In this document: positions 7,551 through 17,199 of the stretch, piece by piece | Layout of the letters: every line of letters starts with the position of its first letter | How positions within the stretch are numbered: position 1 is the stretch's first letter | Source: Deferribacteres bacterium | GTDB lineage: Bacteria; Zhuqueibacterota; Zhuqueibacteria; Zhuqueibacterales; Geothermadaptataceae | Direction: 5' to 3' | Assembly: GCA_020633675.1 (NCBI GenBank) | Contig: JACKDE010000005.1 | Span: 124,001-188,000 of the forward strand | Length of the DNA stretch: 64,000 nucleotides | Translations under genes and position numbers: made by a program | The notes under the pieces: generated by a model | What the model saw: only the letters and a program-made list of their open reading frames with translations | Told to the model about the DNA's origin: nothing | Database searches by the model: none

Positions 7551-9950
7551 ATGTTTCGGAGTTTTCTCAACATCGCGCTGCGCAATCTGCGCAACAACAA
7601 AGCGTTTTCGGTGATCAACATCGCCGGGCTGGCGGTGGGATTGGCGAGTTTTATTTTTATCGTCGCGTTTATCAAAAGCGAGCTCAGCTACGAGGATTTC
7701 CATCAAAACGCCGATCGCATTTACCGGCCGGTTGGCGTTTTCAACCGGCCGGGCATGGGGCGCGTCCACAATGGCGTCACGCCCGGTGCGCTTGGCCCGG
7801 CGCTGGCCAGCGACTTTGCCCAGATCGAAAAGACCGTGCGCTTGCGGCCGCTGTTCGATGCCTATTTCCAGGTCGGCGATAACGGCTTTTATGAGTCCGC
7901 CATCGCCATGACCGACACCTCCATTTTTGATATTTTCACCATTCCGCTTAAATACGGCGATCCGAAAACCGCCTTGAGCAACATCAATTCCCTGGTGATC
8001 GACACTGAACTGGCGGAGAAATACTTCGGCGATATCGATCCGGTTGGCCGCACCATCACCGTGTCCGCCAGCAACCGCACTGAAGCCTACACCGTGACGG
8101 CGGTGATGGAAAAATATCCGGAAAACTCCCATCTGTTCTTCCGCGCGCTCGGTTCGATAGCCGCCCTGGAGCGTGATAAGCCCGCGTTGAACGGCTTCAA
8201 TACCAATATGCTCGCCACCTATGTTTTGCTGCGCGAAGGCGCGGACATCGCGGATGTACAACAGGGCATGCAGGGTTTCATCGATAAAAATGTGCCAGAT
8301 CGGGAAGAGAGCAAACTCGAGCAGTGGTATTTTCAACCATTGAACGACATCCACCTGCGCTCCGGCCATTTGTTGTATCAAACCTACAACCGCAACCAGG
8401 GCGATATCCAGACAGTCTATCTGTTTTCCGCCATCGCGGTGTTGGTGCTGCTGATCGCCAGCATCAATTTCATGAATTTGTCGACTGCCCGTTCGGCGCG
8501 GCGCGCCAAGGAAGTCGGCCTGCGCAAGGTGGTCGGCTCCGCCCGCAAGCATCTGATTTATCAATTCGTCGGCGAGTCGGTGCTGATTGCGCTGCTCGGC
8601 CTGCTCGGAGCGGCGCTCCTGGTACTGGTGAGCACGCCTTTTTTCGAGCACATTTTTGATGGCACCTTTTCTACCGGGCTGCTATCTGCACCGGTTTTCT
8701 GGCTGCAAATTATCGGCATTGCCCTGCTGATCGGTTTGCTTTCCGGCACCTACCCGGCATTTTTTCTCTCTGCCTACAAGCCGTCGGAAACCTTGAAGGG
8801 CAATTTTGCCACCGGCAGCCGGGGCGTGCGTCTTCGCAAAACGCTGGTGCTGACGCAGTTTGCCATCGCCGTGGCGCTGATTATCTGTACCGGCGGCGTC
8901 GGCGATCAGATGAACTACATTCGCGGCAAAGATTTGGGTTTCAACCAGAATCAGGTAATGTATGTACCGCTGCGCAGTCCTGATGCACGCGAGCGTTTGC
9001 CGGTGCTCAAAAGTGAGCTGCTCAAAAATCCACAGATACTACGGACGGCCGCCGCAGCCGGTATTCGCGGCGCCAGCGGCTCGAACGGCATGATGACGGT
9101 AGCAGGCAGCAATGGCGAGCAGCAGTTGATGACCCGTTTCAGCGCCATCGACCATGACTTTTTGGAGCTGATGGAAATGAAGCTGGTACAGGGCCGCAAT
9201 TTTCGGCCCGGCTCCGCCAGCGACTCCAACGATGCCGTGATCATCAACGAGACGGCGGCACGTGAGCTGGGCTGGCAAGACGCGGTCGGCAAGGAGTTTG
9301 TCGGGAGCGGCGAGGGCGAGACTGTGCAAGTGATCGGCGTGGTCAACGACTACCATTTTTTTTCACTGCGCAGCAAAATCGAGCCCCAGTTGATGTACAT
9401 CGGACCGAATTCGTATCAGTATTTGTTGCTGAAAATCAACCCGCGCAATATGTCAGAGACGCTGAGCTTTGTCGAATCGACCTGGCGCAAACTGGTGCCC
9501 GGGCGTCCGTTCGAGCACGGTTTTCTGGATGAAAATTTTGATCGTAGTTATCGCGCCGAAGAACGCACCGGCCGGTTGTTCACCGCCTTTTCAGCCCTGG
9601 CGATATTTATCGCCTGCCTGGGCCTGTTCGGGCTCGCATCATTTACAGTTGAACAGAAAAGCAAGGAAATCGGTATTCGCAAAGTGCTGGGCGCTTCGGT
9701 GCCAGGTATTGTCGCACAACTTTCAAAAGATTTTGCCAAATGGGTTATCATCGCAAGCCTGCTGGCCTTTCCGTTTGCCTATTGGATGATGGAAAGCTGG
9801 CTGGCCAATTTTGTCTATCGCACCAGCCAGCAGCCGCTCACTTTTGCGCTGGCTACCGTCCTGGTGATCGTCATCGCCCTGCTGACCGTGTCGATGCAGG
9901 CTGTGCGGGCTGCGCTGTCGAACCCGATCGACACCCTGCGCAGTGAATGA
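7551..9950 (+). CDS. MacB/FtsX-type ABC transporter permease, first of a tandem pair
   Basis: 799 residues with the duplicated layout of large FtsX-family permeases: one N-terminal membrane segment (about 20-42), a periplasmic MacB-like core, three membrane segments (about 285-420), a second periplasmic part and three C-terminal segments. Seen: 'NIALRNLRNNKAFSVINIAGLAVGLA' region at the start, 'LSTARSARRAKEVGLRKVVG' and later 'EQKSKEIGIRKVLGAS', the conserved cytoplasmic coupling motifs. The ATG at 7551 is chosen over an upstream one because GAGGAGG precedes it and the protein then aligns with its tandem partner. Such proteins use ATP hydrolysis by a separate ATPase to move envelope substrates or drive envelope processes. 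No ATPase gene is adjacent, so it must be supplied elsewhere. Confidence 0.9.
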   Translation: MFRSFLNIALRNLRNNKAFSVINIAGLAVGLASFIFIVAFIKSELSYEDFHQNADRIYRPVGVFNRPGMGRVHNGVTPGALGPALASDFAQIEKTVRLRPLFDAYFQVGDNGFYESAIAMTDTSIFDIFTIPLKYGDPKTALSNINSLVIDTELAEKYFGDIDPVGRTITVSASNRTEAYTVTAVMEKYPENSHLFFRALGSIAALERDKPALNGFNTNMLATYVLLREGADIADVQQGMQGFIDKNVPDREESKLEQWYFQPLNDIHLRSGHLLYQTYNRNQGDIQTVYLFSAIAVLVLLIASINFMNLSTARSARRAKEVGLRKVVGSARKHLIYQFVGESVLIALLGLLGAALLVLVSTPFFEHIFDGTFSTGLLSAPVFWLQIIGIALLIGLLSGTYPAFFLSAYKPSETLKGNFATGSRGVRLRKTLVLTQFAIAVALIICTGGVGDQMNYIRGKDLGFNQNQVMYVPLRSPDARERLPVLKSELLKNPQILRTAAAAGIRGASGSNGMMTVAGSNGEQQLMTRFSAIDHDFLELMEMKLVQGRNFRPGSASDSNDAVIINETAARELGWQDAVGKEFVGSGEGETVQVIGVVNDYHFFSLRSKIEPQLMYIGPNSYQYLLLKINPRNMSETLSFVESTWRKLVPGRPFEHGFLDENFDRSYRAEERTGRLFTAFSALAIFIACLGLFGLASFTVEQKSKEIGIRKVLGASVPGIVAQLSKDFAKWVIIASLLAFPFAYWMMESWLANFVYRTSQQPLTFALATVLVIVIALLTVSMQAVRAALSNPIDTLRSE

Positions 9951-9974
9951 TTTGAGTAACAATGGAGATTGCGT

Positions 9975-12368
9975 GTGCTTAAAAGCTATTTGAAGACCGC
10001 CATCAGAAATTTGTCGAGAAATCGGATTTACAGCCTCATCAATATCGGGGGGCTTTGTGCAGGGCTGAGCGCCTGTTTGCTGATCGTGATCTACGTGAAC
10101 CAGCAATTGAGCTATGACCGCTTTCATGAAAAAAGCGAATGGATTTATCGTATTCAAATGGGGCAGTATGAGCAGGGAGAACTGGTTTCTCAGCGCGCGA
10201 GGGTGTTCGGATTTCTCGGCCCGCAGGTTGTACAGACTTTCCCGGAGATCCGGGCCGCCGCGCGCCTGATCAATTTGCAAGGCATCATGGGGAATTATGT
10301 GATGAGCAACGGGGAAATCCGGTTCAACGAAGATATAGTCTATTATGCAGATCAGGCATTTTTTGATATTTTTACACACCATTTTATCGAAGGCGATGCT
10401 GATCGCGCATTGACCGAACCCCACACCATCGTCATGACAAAATCGTTTGCACGCAAATATTTCGGTGACGTGCCGACTTTGGGAAAATCGGTGGTGCTCA
10501 ACGGTAGCGATGCCTACCGCGTGACCGGCATCATTGAAGATGTCCCTGAAAATTCGCATCTGCCATTCGATTTTTTGCTGTCCTTCAAGAGCATCGAGAA
10601 TCAGACATTCATGTTAGGCTGGGCGGACTTTCTGACCTATGTTTTGCTCGAGCCCGGCACCTCGCCGCAAGCTGTCAGCGAAAAATTGAACCAGGCAAAT
10701 ATGGTCAGCGCACAACTCGGTGAAATGCAGCATGTCCAGCTTGCGCTCCAGCCTGTGCTCGACATCCATCTCTATTCCAGAGTGGAGGGCGAAGCCGCAC
10801 CCAACGGCAGCGCGACCGTGACCTATGGATTGGCGCTCATCGCCTTTTTGATTTTGTTGATTGCATGGATCAATTATGTCAATTTGTCGACCGCGCGTTC
10901 GTTGGATCGGGCGCGCGAAGTGGGCATGCGTAAAGTTGTCGGGGCTCGCCCGCGCAGCCTGATCAGCCAATTCCTTCTGGAGTCGCTTGTGGTCAATTTT
11001 CTGGCAGTTGTGCTCGCCCTTATCGTGGTGATGCAAGCGCTGCCGGCCTTCAGCCGGTTGACCGGCCAAACGATGCTGCTATCATTCAATGGTGGTACTG
11101 TAGTGTGGAGTATTGCCATCGTGTCACTGCTGGCAGGCACCCTTTTCGCGAGCATGTACCCGGCATGGATTCTTGCCTCATTTCAGCCTATCACCGCCCT
11201 GAAGGCAAAAACCTTCGGCGGTCAAAAGCAGTTTCCCATACGAAAGATCCTGCTGGTTACACAATTTGCCGTTGCCGTCATTTTGATCGCTGCGACAACG
11301 GCTGTTTTCAAGCAAATGCGCTACCTGCAAAATCAAGACCTGGGCGTAGATATCGCCCAGACGTTGATTGTGCGGGCACCGAGTGTGGTCGATTCGACCT
11401 ATAGCCAGCAATTCAACAGCTTTAAACAGAGCCTGTCATCTTTAGCTGCTGTACAAAGCGTGACGGCAGCGACCAACATTCCGGGTAGAGAGAGTACCTG
11501 GGGAGGCAGTGTTCGACGTGTTGGCACTGAAACAGATGCCGACATCGACGCCGACTTTACCGGAATCGACTACGATTTCATTCCTGCTTTTGGCATGAAT
11601 GTGCTCGCAGGGCGGAATTTTTCGCGCGATTTCCAGGCGGATCGGTCTGCTGTTTTGCTGAACGAAGCCGCAGCTCGGCAAATGGGCTGGGAGCAGCCGG
11701 AAGCCGCCCTCGGAAAGCGCATCGTCGGGTGGCGGGATGAAACATTCGAAGTGATTGGCGTGCTGGAAAATCATCATCAGCTTTCACCACAGTATGCCCA
11801 GTCGCCGACAGTCTTTTTTCTGCGTGCGAGCGGCAATTTTTATGCGATCAAGCTCGCCAGCTCCGATTTGCCGCAGACGATCGATGCAATCGAACAGCGA
11901 TATCAGCGCCATTTTGCCGGCAATCCATTTGATTATTACTTTTTGGATGAATACTTTAGCCGCCAGTTTCGTGCAGACCTCAATTTCGGCAAAATTTTGG
12001 GATTTTTCAGTGCCCTCGCGATATTGATCGCTTGTCTCGGATTATTTGCGCTCACCGCGGATATTGCACTGAAACGCATGCGTGAAATCGGCATTCGTAA
12101 AGTTCTGGGGGCAACTTTGCCGGATGTGGTCGTTCTGCTCTCCAGGGACTTCATGGCGCTGGTCGCGGGCGCCATTTTAATCGGGCTGCCTGTTGCGGCA
12201 ATGATCATCCAAAAGTGGCTCGAAAATTACGCGTCGCGAATTGAAGTCGGCTGGAGTATGCTGGCGACCGCCGCCATCCTGGTGATTGCCATCGCCCTGC
12301 TAACCGTGTCAATGCAGGCTGTGCGCGCCGCGCTGTCGAACCCGATCGATACCCTGCGCAGCGAGTAG
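9975..12368 (+). CDS. MacB/FtsX-type ABC transporter permease, second of a tandem pair
   Basis: 797 residues, same domain plan as the preceding gene and clearly its paralogue: 'SYLKTAIRNLSRNRIYSLINIGG' at the start, 'LSTARSLDRAREVGMRKVVG' in the middle and 'LKRMREIGIRKVLGAT' near the third quarter. The GTG at 9975 is taken as the start: GGAG lies 7 nt upstream and the residues then align with the partner. An in-frame TTG six bases earlier is possible. The gene starts 25 bp after the previous stop, so the two form one operon. The last 28 codons encode exactly the same residues as those of the first gene, with only a few silent differences. Confidence 0.9.
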   Translation: MLKSYLKTAIRNLSRNRIYSLINIGGLCAGLSACLLIVIYVNQQLSYDRFHEKSEWIYRIQMGQYEQGELVSQRARVFGFLGPQVVQTFPEIRAAARLINLQGIMGNYVMSNGEIRFNEDIVYYADQAFFDIFTHHFIEGDADRALTEPHTIVMTKSFARKYFGDVPTLGKSVVLNGSDAYRVTGIIEDVPENSHLPFDFLLSFKSIENQTFMLGWADFLTYVLLEPGTSPQAVSEKLNQANMVSAQLGEMQHVQLALQPVLDIHLYSRVEGEAAPNGSATVTYGLALIAFLILLIAWINYVNLSTARSLDRAREVGMRKVVGARPRSLISQFLLESLVVNFLAVVLALIVVMQALPAFSRLTGQTMLLSFNGGTVVWSIAIVSLLAGTLFASMYPAWILASFQPITALKAKTFGGQKQFPIRKILLVTQFAVAVILIAATTAVFKQMRYLQNQDLGVDIAQTLIVRAPSVVDSTYSQQFNSFKQSLSSLAAVQSVTAATNIPGRESTWGGSVRRVGTETDADIDADFTGIDYDFIPAFGMNVLAGRNFSRDFQADRSAVLLNEAAARQMGWEQPEAALGKRIVGWRDETFEVIGVLENHHQLSPQYAQSPTVFFLRASGNFYAIKLASSDLPQTIDAIEQRYQRHFAGNPFDYYFLDEYFSRQFRADLNFGKILGFFSALAILIACLGLFALTADIALKRMREIGIRKVLGATLPDVVVLLSRDFMALVAGAILIGLPVAAMIIQKWLENYASRIEVGWSMLATAAILVIAIALLTVSMQAVRAALSNPIDTLRSE

Positions 12369-12524
12369 GCAATTTATCGTGCTCACTCGTCCGGCAATTT
12401 TCGACAAATTCATGCTCGCTTTAGCTGGAAAGATGCTGGTCAACATGTCATGAATCGATCATTTCATTGTGAACCGGCTCAATCAAAGCTAAAAATGTAA
12501 ACATTATGCAGAAAAGAGGATTTT

Positions 12525-12740
12525 ATGAACCTGAAGGAAATCTTGCAGAACATCATCGACAGCAAAGAAACGGTTGCACTGGCCGACAGCGAAAAAGAGT
12601 GGGAAGCGGGTGATTTGCTGGCCTCGCTCTCCGACCGCATGCTGAACCGAAAAGCGCACATGCAGGCTGGCATGTATATCGCCGAGGTGGATGAGGGTGG
12701 CTATCTCGGCCGGGTGATGTATCGCATCAAACGCAAATAG
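12525..12740 (+). CDS. Small soluble protein of unknown function
   Basis: 71 residues, not recognised. Charged and without membrane segments: an N-terminal helix-like part (NLKEILQNIIDSKETVA), an acidic centre and a basic tail ending YRIKRK. An AGAGGA ribosome site lies about 6 nt before the ATG, and a rho-independent terminator follows 30 nt after the stop, so it looks like a genuine single-gene unit. It could be a nucleic-acid or protein-binding adaptor, but nothing in the sequence proves this. Confidence 0.6.
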   Translation: MNLKEILQNIIDSKETVALADSEKEWEAGDLLASLSDRMLNRKAHMQAGMYIAEVDEGGYLGRVMYRIKRK

Positions 12741-12769
12741 CCGCGACAATAGAGTACGATATCGCTCTT

Positions 12770-12806
12770 AGCCGGCCGGACTCGTGCTCCAGCCGGCTAT
12801 TTTTTT
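12770..12806 (+). terminator. Rho-independent terminator
   Basis: Stem AGCCGGC (12770-12776) with GCCGGCT (12792-12798), followed by a run of seven T. It ends the transcript of the 71-residue gene. Confidence 0.8.
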
Positions 12807-12852
12807 GGCAAAAAATCCATGTTTTGCAGCAAATGCGTGCGTATCTTGCGGC

Positions 12853-13815
12853 ATGGAAACAAAATCGACCAATCCCATCCTGCCCGGGACCTGGGCGGAT
12901 CCGTTTGTGTTGCAACACGGCGATAGCTACTATTTGTATCCAACCAAAGATTGCCCGCATTGGCGGCATCCCACATTGTATGCATTTCAATCCAAAGATT
13001 TATTGAACTGGCGCGGCCCGACCGGGATTCTCGATTTGGCAAACATTGCGTGGGCTGACAAATTCGCCTACGCACCGACTGCGGCTTACTGGCAGGGCAC
13101 ATTTTATCTCTACTTCTGTGCCGATAACCAAATCGGCTTGGCCGTGTCGGATGAGCCGCTCGGCCGTTTTGCCGATATCCTGCAGCGACCACTGATCGGC
13201 CGCGACGCGTTCGGCTGCCAGAGCATCGATCCCGATCTGTTCATCGATAGCGATGGTCAGCCGTATTTGCTCTGGGGACAAGGCAAACTCTGGATCGCGC
13301 CGCTGCGGGAAGATATGCACACCTTTGCAGCGGAGCCTGTTTGCCTGAGCGATCAGCTCTATCGGCAAAAAGGCCTCGATCCGGCTGCCTATGAGCGCGA
13401 CTATCGTGCCCGCGACAATGATCCGTACGCGTTTGATTTGCGCCTTTATAACGAAGGCGCGCATTTGCAAAAAATTGCAGGGCGCTATATGCTGAGCTGG
13501 TCTGTGTATGATGCGCGCGATCCACGCTACCAAATTCATTATGCGTGGAGCGAAAACGTGCTGGGCCCATATCGTATGCCCGAACACAACATTTTGCTCG
13601 CGCCGACCGAAACCATGCGCGGTACCGGCCATGCTTCGATTGCAAAAAAGGAAACGGATTATTATCTGGTTTATCACCGGCATGGCAGTGTGGTGCCGGA
13701 GCGCGACTGGCATCGCGGCATGGAGTGGAACGGGATCGATGGCACAGACCGGCAGGTCTGCTGTGATCGCATCAAATTCCGGGACGGCGAACCCGTTCAA
13801 ATCATTCCGGAATAA
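12853..13815 (+). CDS. Glycoside hydrolase family 43 protein, cytoplasmic
   Basis: 320 residues from the ATG at 12853, one five-bladed beta-propeller domain of the GH43 type (arabinanase/beta-xylosidase-like). Candidate catalytic residues are visible: Asp16 in 'GTWADP' (base), the Asp of 'SIDPDLF' near residue 128 (pKa modulator) and the Glu of 'YNEGAHL' near residue 205 (general acid). No signal peptide is present from this start, so it would act on oligosaccharides already imported. A GTG further upstream (12784) would overlap the preceding terminator and add a Cys-rich unfamily-like leader, so it was not chosen. Substrate is uncertain among arabino- and xylo-oligosaccharides. It stands alone between terminators. 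Confidence 0.85.
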   Translation: METKSTNPILPGTWADPFVLQHGDSYYLYPTKDCPHWRHPTLYAFQSKDLLNWRGPTGILDLANIAWADKFAYAPTAAYWQGTFYLYFCADNQIGLAVSDEPLGRFADILQRPLIGRDAFGCQSIDPDLFIDSDGQPYLLWGQGKLWIAPLREDMHTFAAEPVCLSDQLYRQKGLDPAAYERDYRARDNDPYAFDLRLYNEGAHLQKIAGRYMLSWSVYDARDPRYQIHYAWSENVLGPYRMPEHNILLAPTETMRGTGHASIAKKETDYYLVYHRHGSVVPERDWHRGMEWNGIDGTDRQVCCDRIKFRDGEPVQIIPE

Positions 13816-13843
13816 AAAAAGGGCGTGGCTTCCTGCCACGCCC
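13814..13843 (-). terminator. Rho-independent terminator of the DUF5666-repeat gene
   Basis: Stem GGGCGTGG/CCACGCCC (13821-13828, 13836-13843), followed on the minus strand by seven T. It lies 34 bp after the stop of the minus-strand gene and touches the 3' end of the GH43 gene. Confidence 0.85.
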
Positions 13844-13876
13844 ACGGGCTGTGAGGGGGGAATTTGTTTATCGTGC

Positions 13877-16663
13877 TTAGCGCGTCAATGTGAGTTTGCG
13901 GGTCTGGCTGAAACCGTGCATTTCAAGGCGATAGAAATAAACGCCACTGGCTACCTGCTGCCCGAAGTCGTCGCGGCCATCCCACACCACTTCATATTCG
14001 CCGGCGGACCGCACGCCCTCCGTTAGCATGCGGATCCGGCGACCGAGGAGATCGTAGACCGCAAGCCGGGCAGCACCTGCCTCCCGGAGGGCGAACCGGA
14101 TCACGGTCGTTGGATTAAATGGATTGGGGTAGTTTTGCGACAAGTCAAAGACATTTGGGGTAACAAAATTTTCGCCATTTACTGCGGTTGTGGCATTTTC
14201 AAAAACCACTCGCAGGGTCAATACTTCCGCCTGTGACTGATTGGTTTGTGCGACCACCTGCACGAGCTGATTCACCTTTAAAGATTGCACCGGGATCTGG
14301 CGGTTTTGCGCATCCGAAATGACCGTGCTTTCGGTCAGTTTATGCTCAATGTTCTGCAAAATGACTGAATTGCCAGAGATGGAAGTGATGTGGCCGGTGA
14401 TGGTGTGGCGATCTTCAATTTGGACCCGCACCGCGAACAGCGAGCCATCACTGAAGCGCTGACCTTTGACTTCCACCACCATGCCAAGCTGCAAATCCTG
14501 CACGGTGATCGGCTGCTGATCGTGGTTCAAAAAGACCGTTGTGCCGTCGATGGCAAACGTTTCGCTGCCAACTGTTATCGCCTCGGTGGACAAGGCGGTC
14601 AGGCCGCCGGTCAGTTCGATTTCATCACTGCTGTTATCTTCCTTTTTCACACGCAGGGCAAACAGCATGCTGTCAGCCGAAAGTTGAGCTCTCACTTCGA
14701 CGAAATCGTCAACGTTCAGGCTTGCGAAGGGGATTGCCTGATTCTGGCTGTCCAAAATGACCGTCGATCCGGTAACGATAATGCGCTGCGCCAAAACTGT
14801 AAAGACATCCGACAGCGGACCGGCGCCGTTCTTGATGATGCTTTCGATTTTGCCTCGAATTTCCACTATGGCGTCGATATGATCTTCAATATGGATGCGC
14901 GATGCATGCCACTGTCCGTTTTGCATATCCGCACGTATCTCGACGATCATGCCAACCGTCAAGGCGCTGAAATCGATGCTCTGATTGCTCGCATCAGTGA
15001 TTGCTGTCAAGCCGTTGGCTTGAAAAACGATGCCCGCGACAGTCAGATTGTCGTTGCCGATGGCGGTGATCACACCTTTCAGTTCGATTTCATCCTGCAG
15101 GAAATCCTCGATTTTGATCCGTGTGGCGTACAAACTGCCATCTACTTTTGCATCGGCCCGTACCTCGACACGCATGCCGACCTGCAGATCACCAAAACGG
15201 ATGGCATCGTTATCATCATTTATGATGACGGTCGCGCTGTCGACCACAAATACCTGGCCGGAAATTGTGACGCGATTATCTGCAATATTTTCGATAAATC
15301 CTTTATACTCAATCTCATCGTTGTGATGATCCTCCAACTCGATGCGAGCGGCAATGTAGCGACTGCCGACCATATTCGCATAAACTTCAACCAGCAGTCC
15401 AGTGCGCAAATCGGACAATTGCAGGAAGCGATGATCGTCGTCAAAAATGATGGTCTGACTCGTAACCGCGATCGTATACTGCCCAACTGTCAGACTGGAG
15501 TCCTCAATGCTCAGAATGGTGCCTTTGATTTCCAGTTCATCGCCATGGTTATCTTCGCGCTGAATGCGTTCGGCAAGCGGTGCCTGTCCGGCGCGGGTGC
15601 GTGCTTTCACCTGGACAAGCTCCCCAACGCGCAAATCGCCGAGCTGAATTGTTTCACTTCGATAGCCGAGCAAAAGGGTATTGGCGTCCACAACGAACCG
15701 TGTGCCGCTGATGGTGATCGAGTTTTCGGTGCTGTCGATAACGACAGCCGAAATTTTGCTTACCAACTCGATTTCATCATCACCAATACTGCTGTCTTCG
15801 AGGTCGATGTGCTGTGCGATGACGTTGCCTGCCGCATCGAGGCGGCCTTCAGCTTCCACGAGCATGCCCACAGCGAAGCTCGATACGGGGATATCTCGCT
15901 TTTCGTGATCCCTAAATTGTGTTGTGCCGGCAAAAATGAATCTGATATTGTTCACAATCATGGAAACGCTATCGAGGCTGGCGATGATACCGCGCGTCTG
16001 CACTTCCTGATTGCTGACATTGCGCCGCAAAACATCGATTGTTTTTGCCCAGAATTGATCATCATCGCGCTTTTCAGCAAAAACGTTGACTTTCCAGCTA
16101 TTCTGCAAGTCGCTGAATAACAAAGTCTGGCCGGATTCGCTGATTTGGGTCGTGCTATCGACAAAAATGGTGGTGCCGGAAATTCTGAAAAAATTGCTGC
16201 CGAGTGAATCGACCCTCCCATACACTTGCACCGAATCGCCGCTTCCTGGCGAATCTTGGATGATGATTTGAATGCGTGACTCAAAACGGCCGTCGTGATC
16301 ATCGCGAATTTCAACACGAAACTCCCAGGATGTGTACCTGCGCCTAAGGTTGGCTAGCCCGATCTGCGCCTGATAGGTACCGTCAAAATTATTGGTCAGG
16401 ATGCCTTCTATATCGTGATCATCATCCCCCATAACCGGCTTCAACCGAAAAGAATTTTCTTTGAGATCGAGATAATCAACCTGTGGAGCTGATACCTTGG
16501 CGTACAACACATCTGAAAAACTGTAAATGCCATCATGGCTTGAAAAATCGGCGGTTTTGGAGAGCTGCATGCTCTGGGCAAATCCCGTTTCCAAAAAGCC
16601 GAGCAGCAAGATGACGACAAGTCCCCCTATCCGGCTAAGGTAGGTTGTCGATTTTGCTTTCAT
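13877..16663 (-). CDS. Secreted protein with about nine DUF5666-like repeats and a FlgD-like C-terminal tail
   Basis: 928 residues. A signal peptide with a long hydrophobic core ends near 'GFAQS' (about 30). After an N-terminal region of roughly 110 residues come about nine tandem modules of 70-80 residues with the pattern G-x-I-x-x-I...V-T-V/I...T-x-I-x-D...DL-x-VG-x-x-V-E-V...A-x-x-I-x-x-ED, the DUF5666 pattern of small beta-rich domains. Neighbouring modules are joined by acidic 'EDxxxDEIE' linkers. The C-terminal about 85 residues contain 'NYPNPFNP' and a FlgD-like Ig fold ending 'VYFYRLEMHG...KLTLTR', a surface or secretion-sorting tail common in FCB bacteria. Function is unknown; a structural or binding role outside the cell is inferred. 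Confidence 0.85.
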   Translation of the reverse strand: MKAKSTTYLSRIGGLVVILLLGFLETGFAQSMQLSKTADFSSHDGIYSFSDVLYAKVSAPQVDYLDLKENSFRLKPVMGDDDHDIEGILTNNFDGTYQAQIGLANLRRRYTSWEFRVEIRDDHDGRFESRIQIIIQDSPGSGDSVQVYGRVDSLGSNFFRISGTTIFVDSTTQISESGQTLLFSDLQNSWKVNVFAEKRDDDQFWAKTIDVLRRNVSNQEVQTRGIIASLDSVSMIVNNIRFIFAGTTQFRDHEKRDIPVSSFAVGMLVEAEGRLDAAGNVIAQHIDLEDSSIGDDEIELVSKISAVVIDSTENSITISGTRFVVDANTLLLGYRSETIQLGDLRVGELVQVKARTRAGQAPLAERIQREDNHGDELEIKGTILSIEDSSLTVGQYTIAVTSQTIIFDDDHRFLQLSDLRTGLLVEVYANMVGSRYIAARIELEDHHNDEIEYKGFIENIADNRVTISGQVFVVDSATVIINDDNDAIRFGDLQVGMRVEVRADAKVDGSLYATRIKIEDFLQDEIELKGVITAIGNDNLTVAGIVFQANGLTAITDASNQSIDFSALTVGMIVEIRADMQNGQWHASRIHIEDHIDAIVEIRGKIESIIKNGAGPLSDVFTVLAQRIIVTGSTVILDSQNQAIPFASLNVDDFVEVRAQLSADSMLFALRVKKEDNSSDEIELTGGLTALSTEAITVGSETFAIDGTTVFLNHDQQPITVQDLQLGMVVEVKGQRFSDGSLFAVRVQIEDRHTITGHITSISGNSVILQNIEHKLTESTVISDAQNRQIPVQSLKVNQLVQVVAQTNQSQAEVLTLRVVFENATTAVNGENFVTPNVFDLSQNYPNPFNPTTVIRFALREAGAARLAVYDLLGRRIRMLTEGVRSAGEYEVVWDGRDDFGQQVASGVYFYRLEMHGFSQTRKLTLTR

Positions 16664-17199
16664 TAAAAGATCCTCCGTGTTCTTTGAACTTTTTCATTTT
16701 CCAAACGATCCGCGTCACAAGTTGCGGCCAATTCTTATTCAACTTCGATGCCAAAACAGCTCCAATAACTCAAAAATACAAAATTGAACTCAAAACCGCT
16801 CGCTATTTCGGATCGAAAATCAATGCGATATCGGTCTGCGCATATTTTGCACAGCGATACAATCGGTGAATGCGCATGATTTGCACTTTCTGCAAACCTG
16901 ATTGTTCAGAAGCCGGTTTTGCTCTACTCCGAATCTTTTTCCGGCTATAAAAAAAAGCCGTTTGCGTGGAAATGAGCGGCTAACTCTGAAAATTGTGCGC
17001 GGGAAAACGCGTTCGCTGGCAATGCATGTATCTATGGTTTAAAAATTGCACATTATTTAAGATGGTTTCAATTTTGTCGGCCAGGGTTGGCGGCAATGGC
17101 TTTTCTCCAAAATTTCTAATCCATTTGGGCTGAATGGTTACTTCATTATTTTGTTTCATTTTGCGAAAAACTGCATGTTTCAAGCAGCATCCTTCTGCG
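16664..17199. other. Divergent promoter region between surface protein and lipoprotein operon
   Basis: Over 500 bases without a convincing gene. It must hold the promoters of both divergent transcripts, but no consensus-quality pair stood out. A small hairpin CGGCT/AGCCG enclosing an A-run lies near 16941-16960. The ribosome site for the minus gene (GGAGGATC) is just before its ATG. Confidence 0.4.

Noticed and set aside
7437..8651. A 404-codon open frame on the minus strand
   Set aside because: It lies wholly opposite the FtsX-type permease; its product is rich in His, Gln and Arg with no family features, typical of an antisense frame of a GC-rich gene.
14390..16120. A 576-codon open frame on the plus strand
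   Set aside because: It is antisense to the repetitive DUF5666 gene; the repeats keep the opposite frame open. No start signal and no recognisable domain.
16941..16960. Hairpin CGGCT-ATAAAAAAAA-AGCCG as a terminator
   Set aside because: Only five base pairs, and it lies between divergent genes where no transcript should end.
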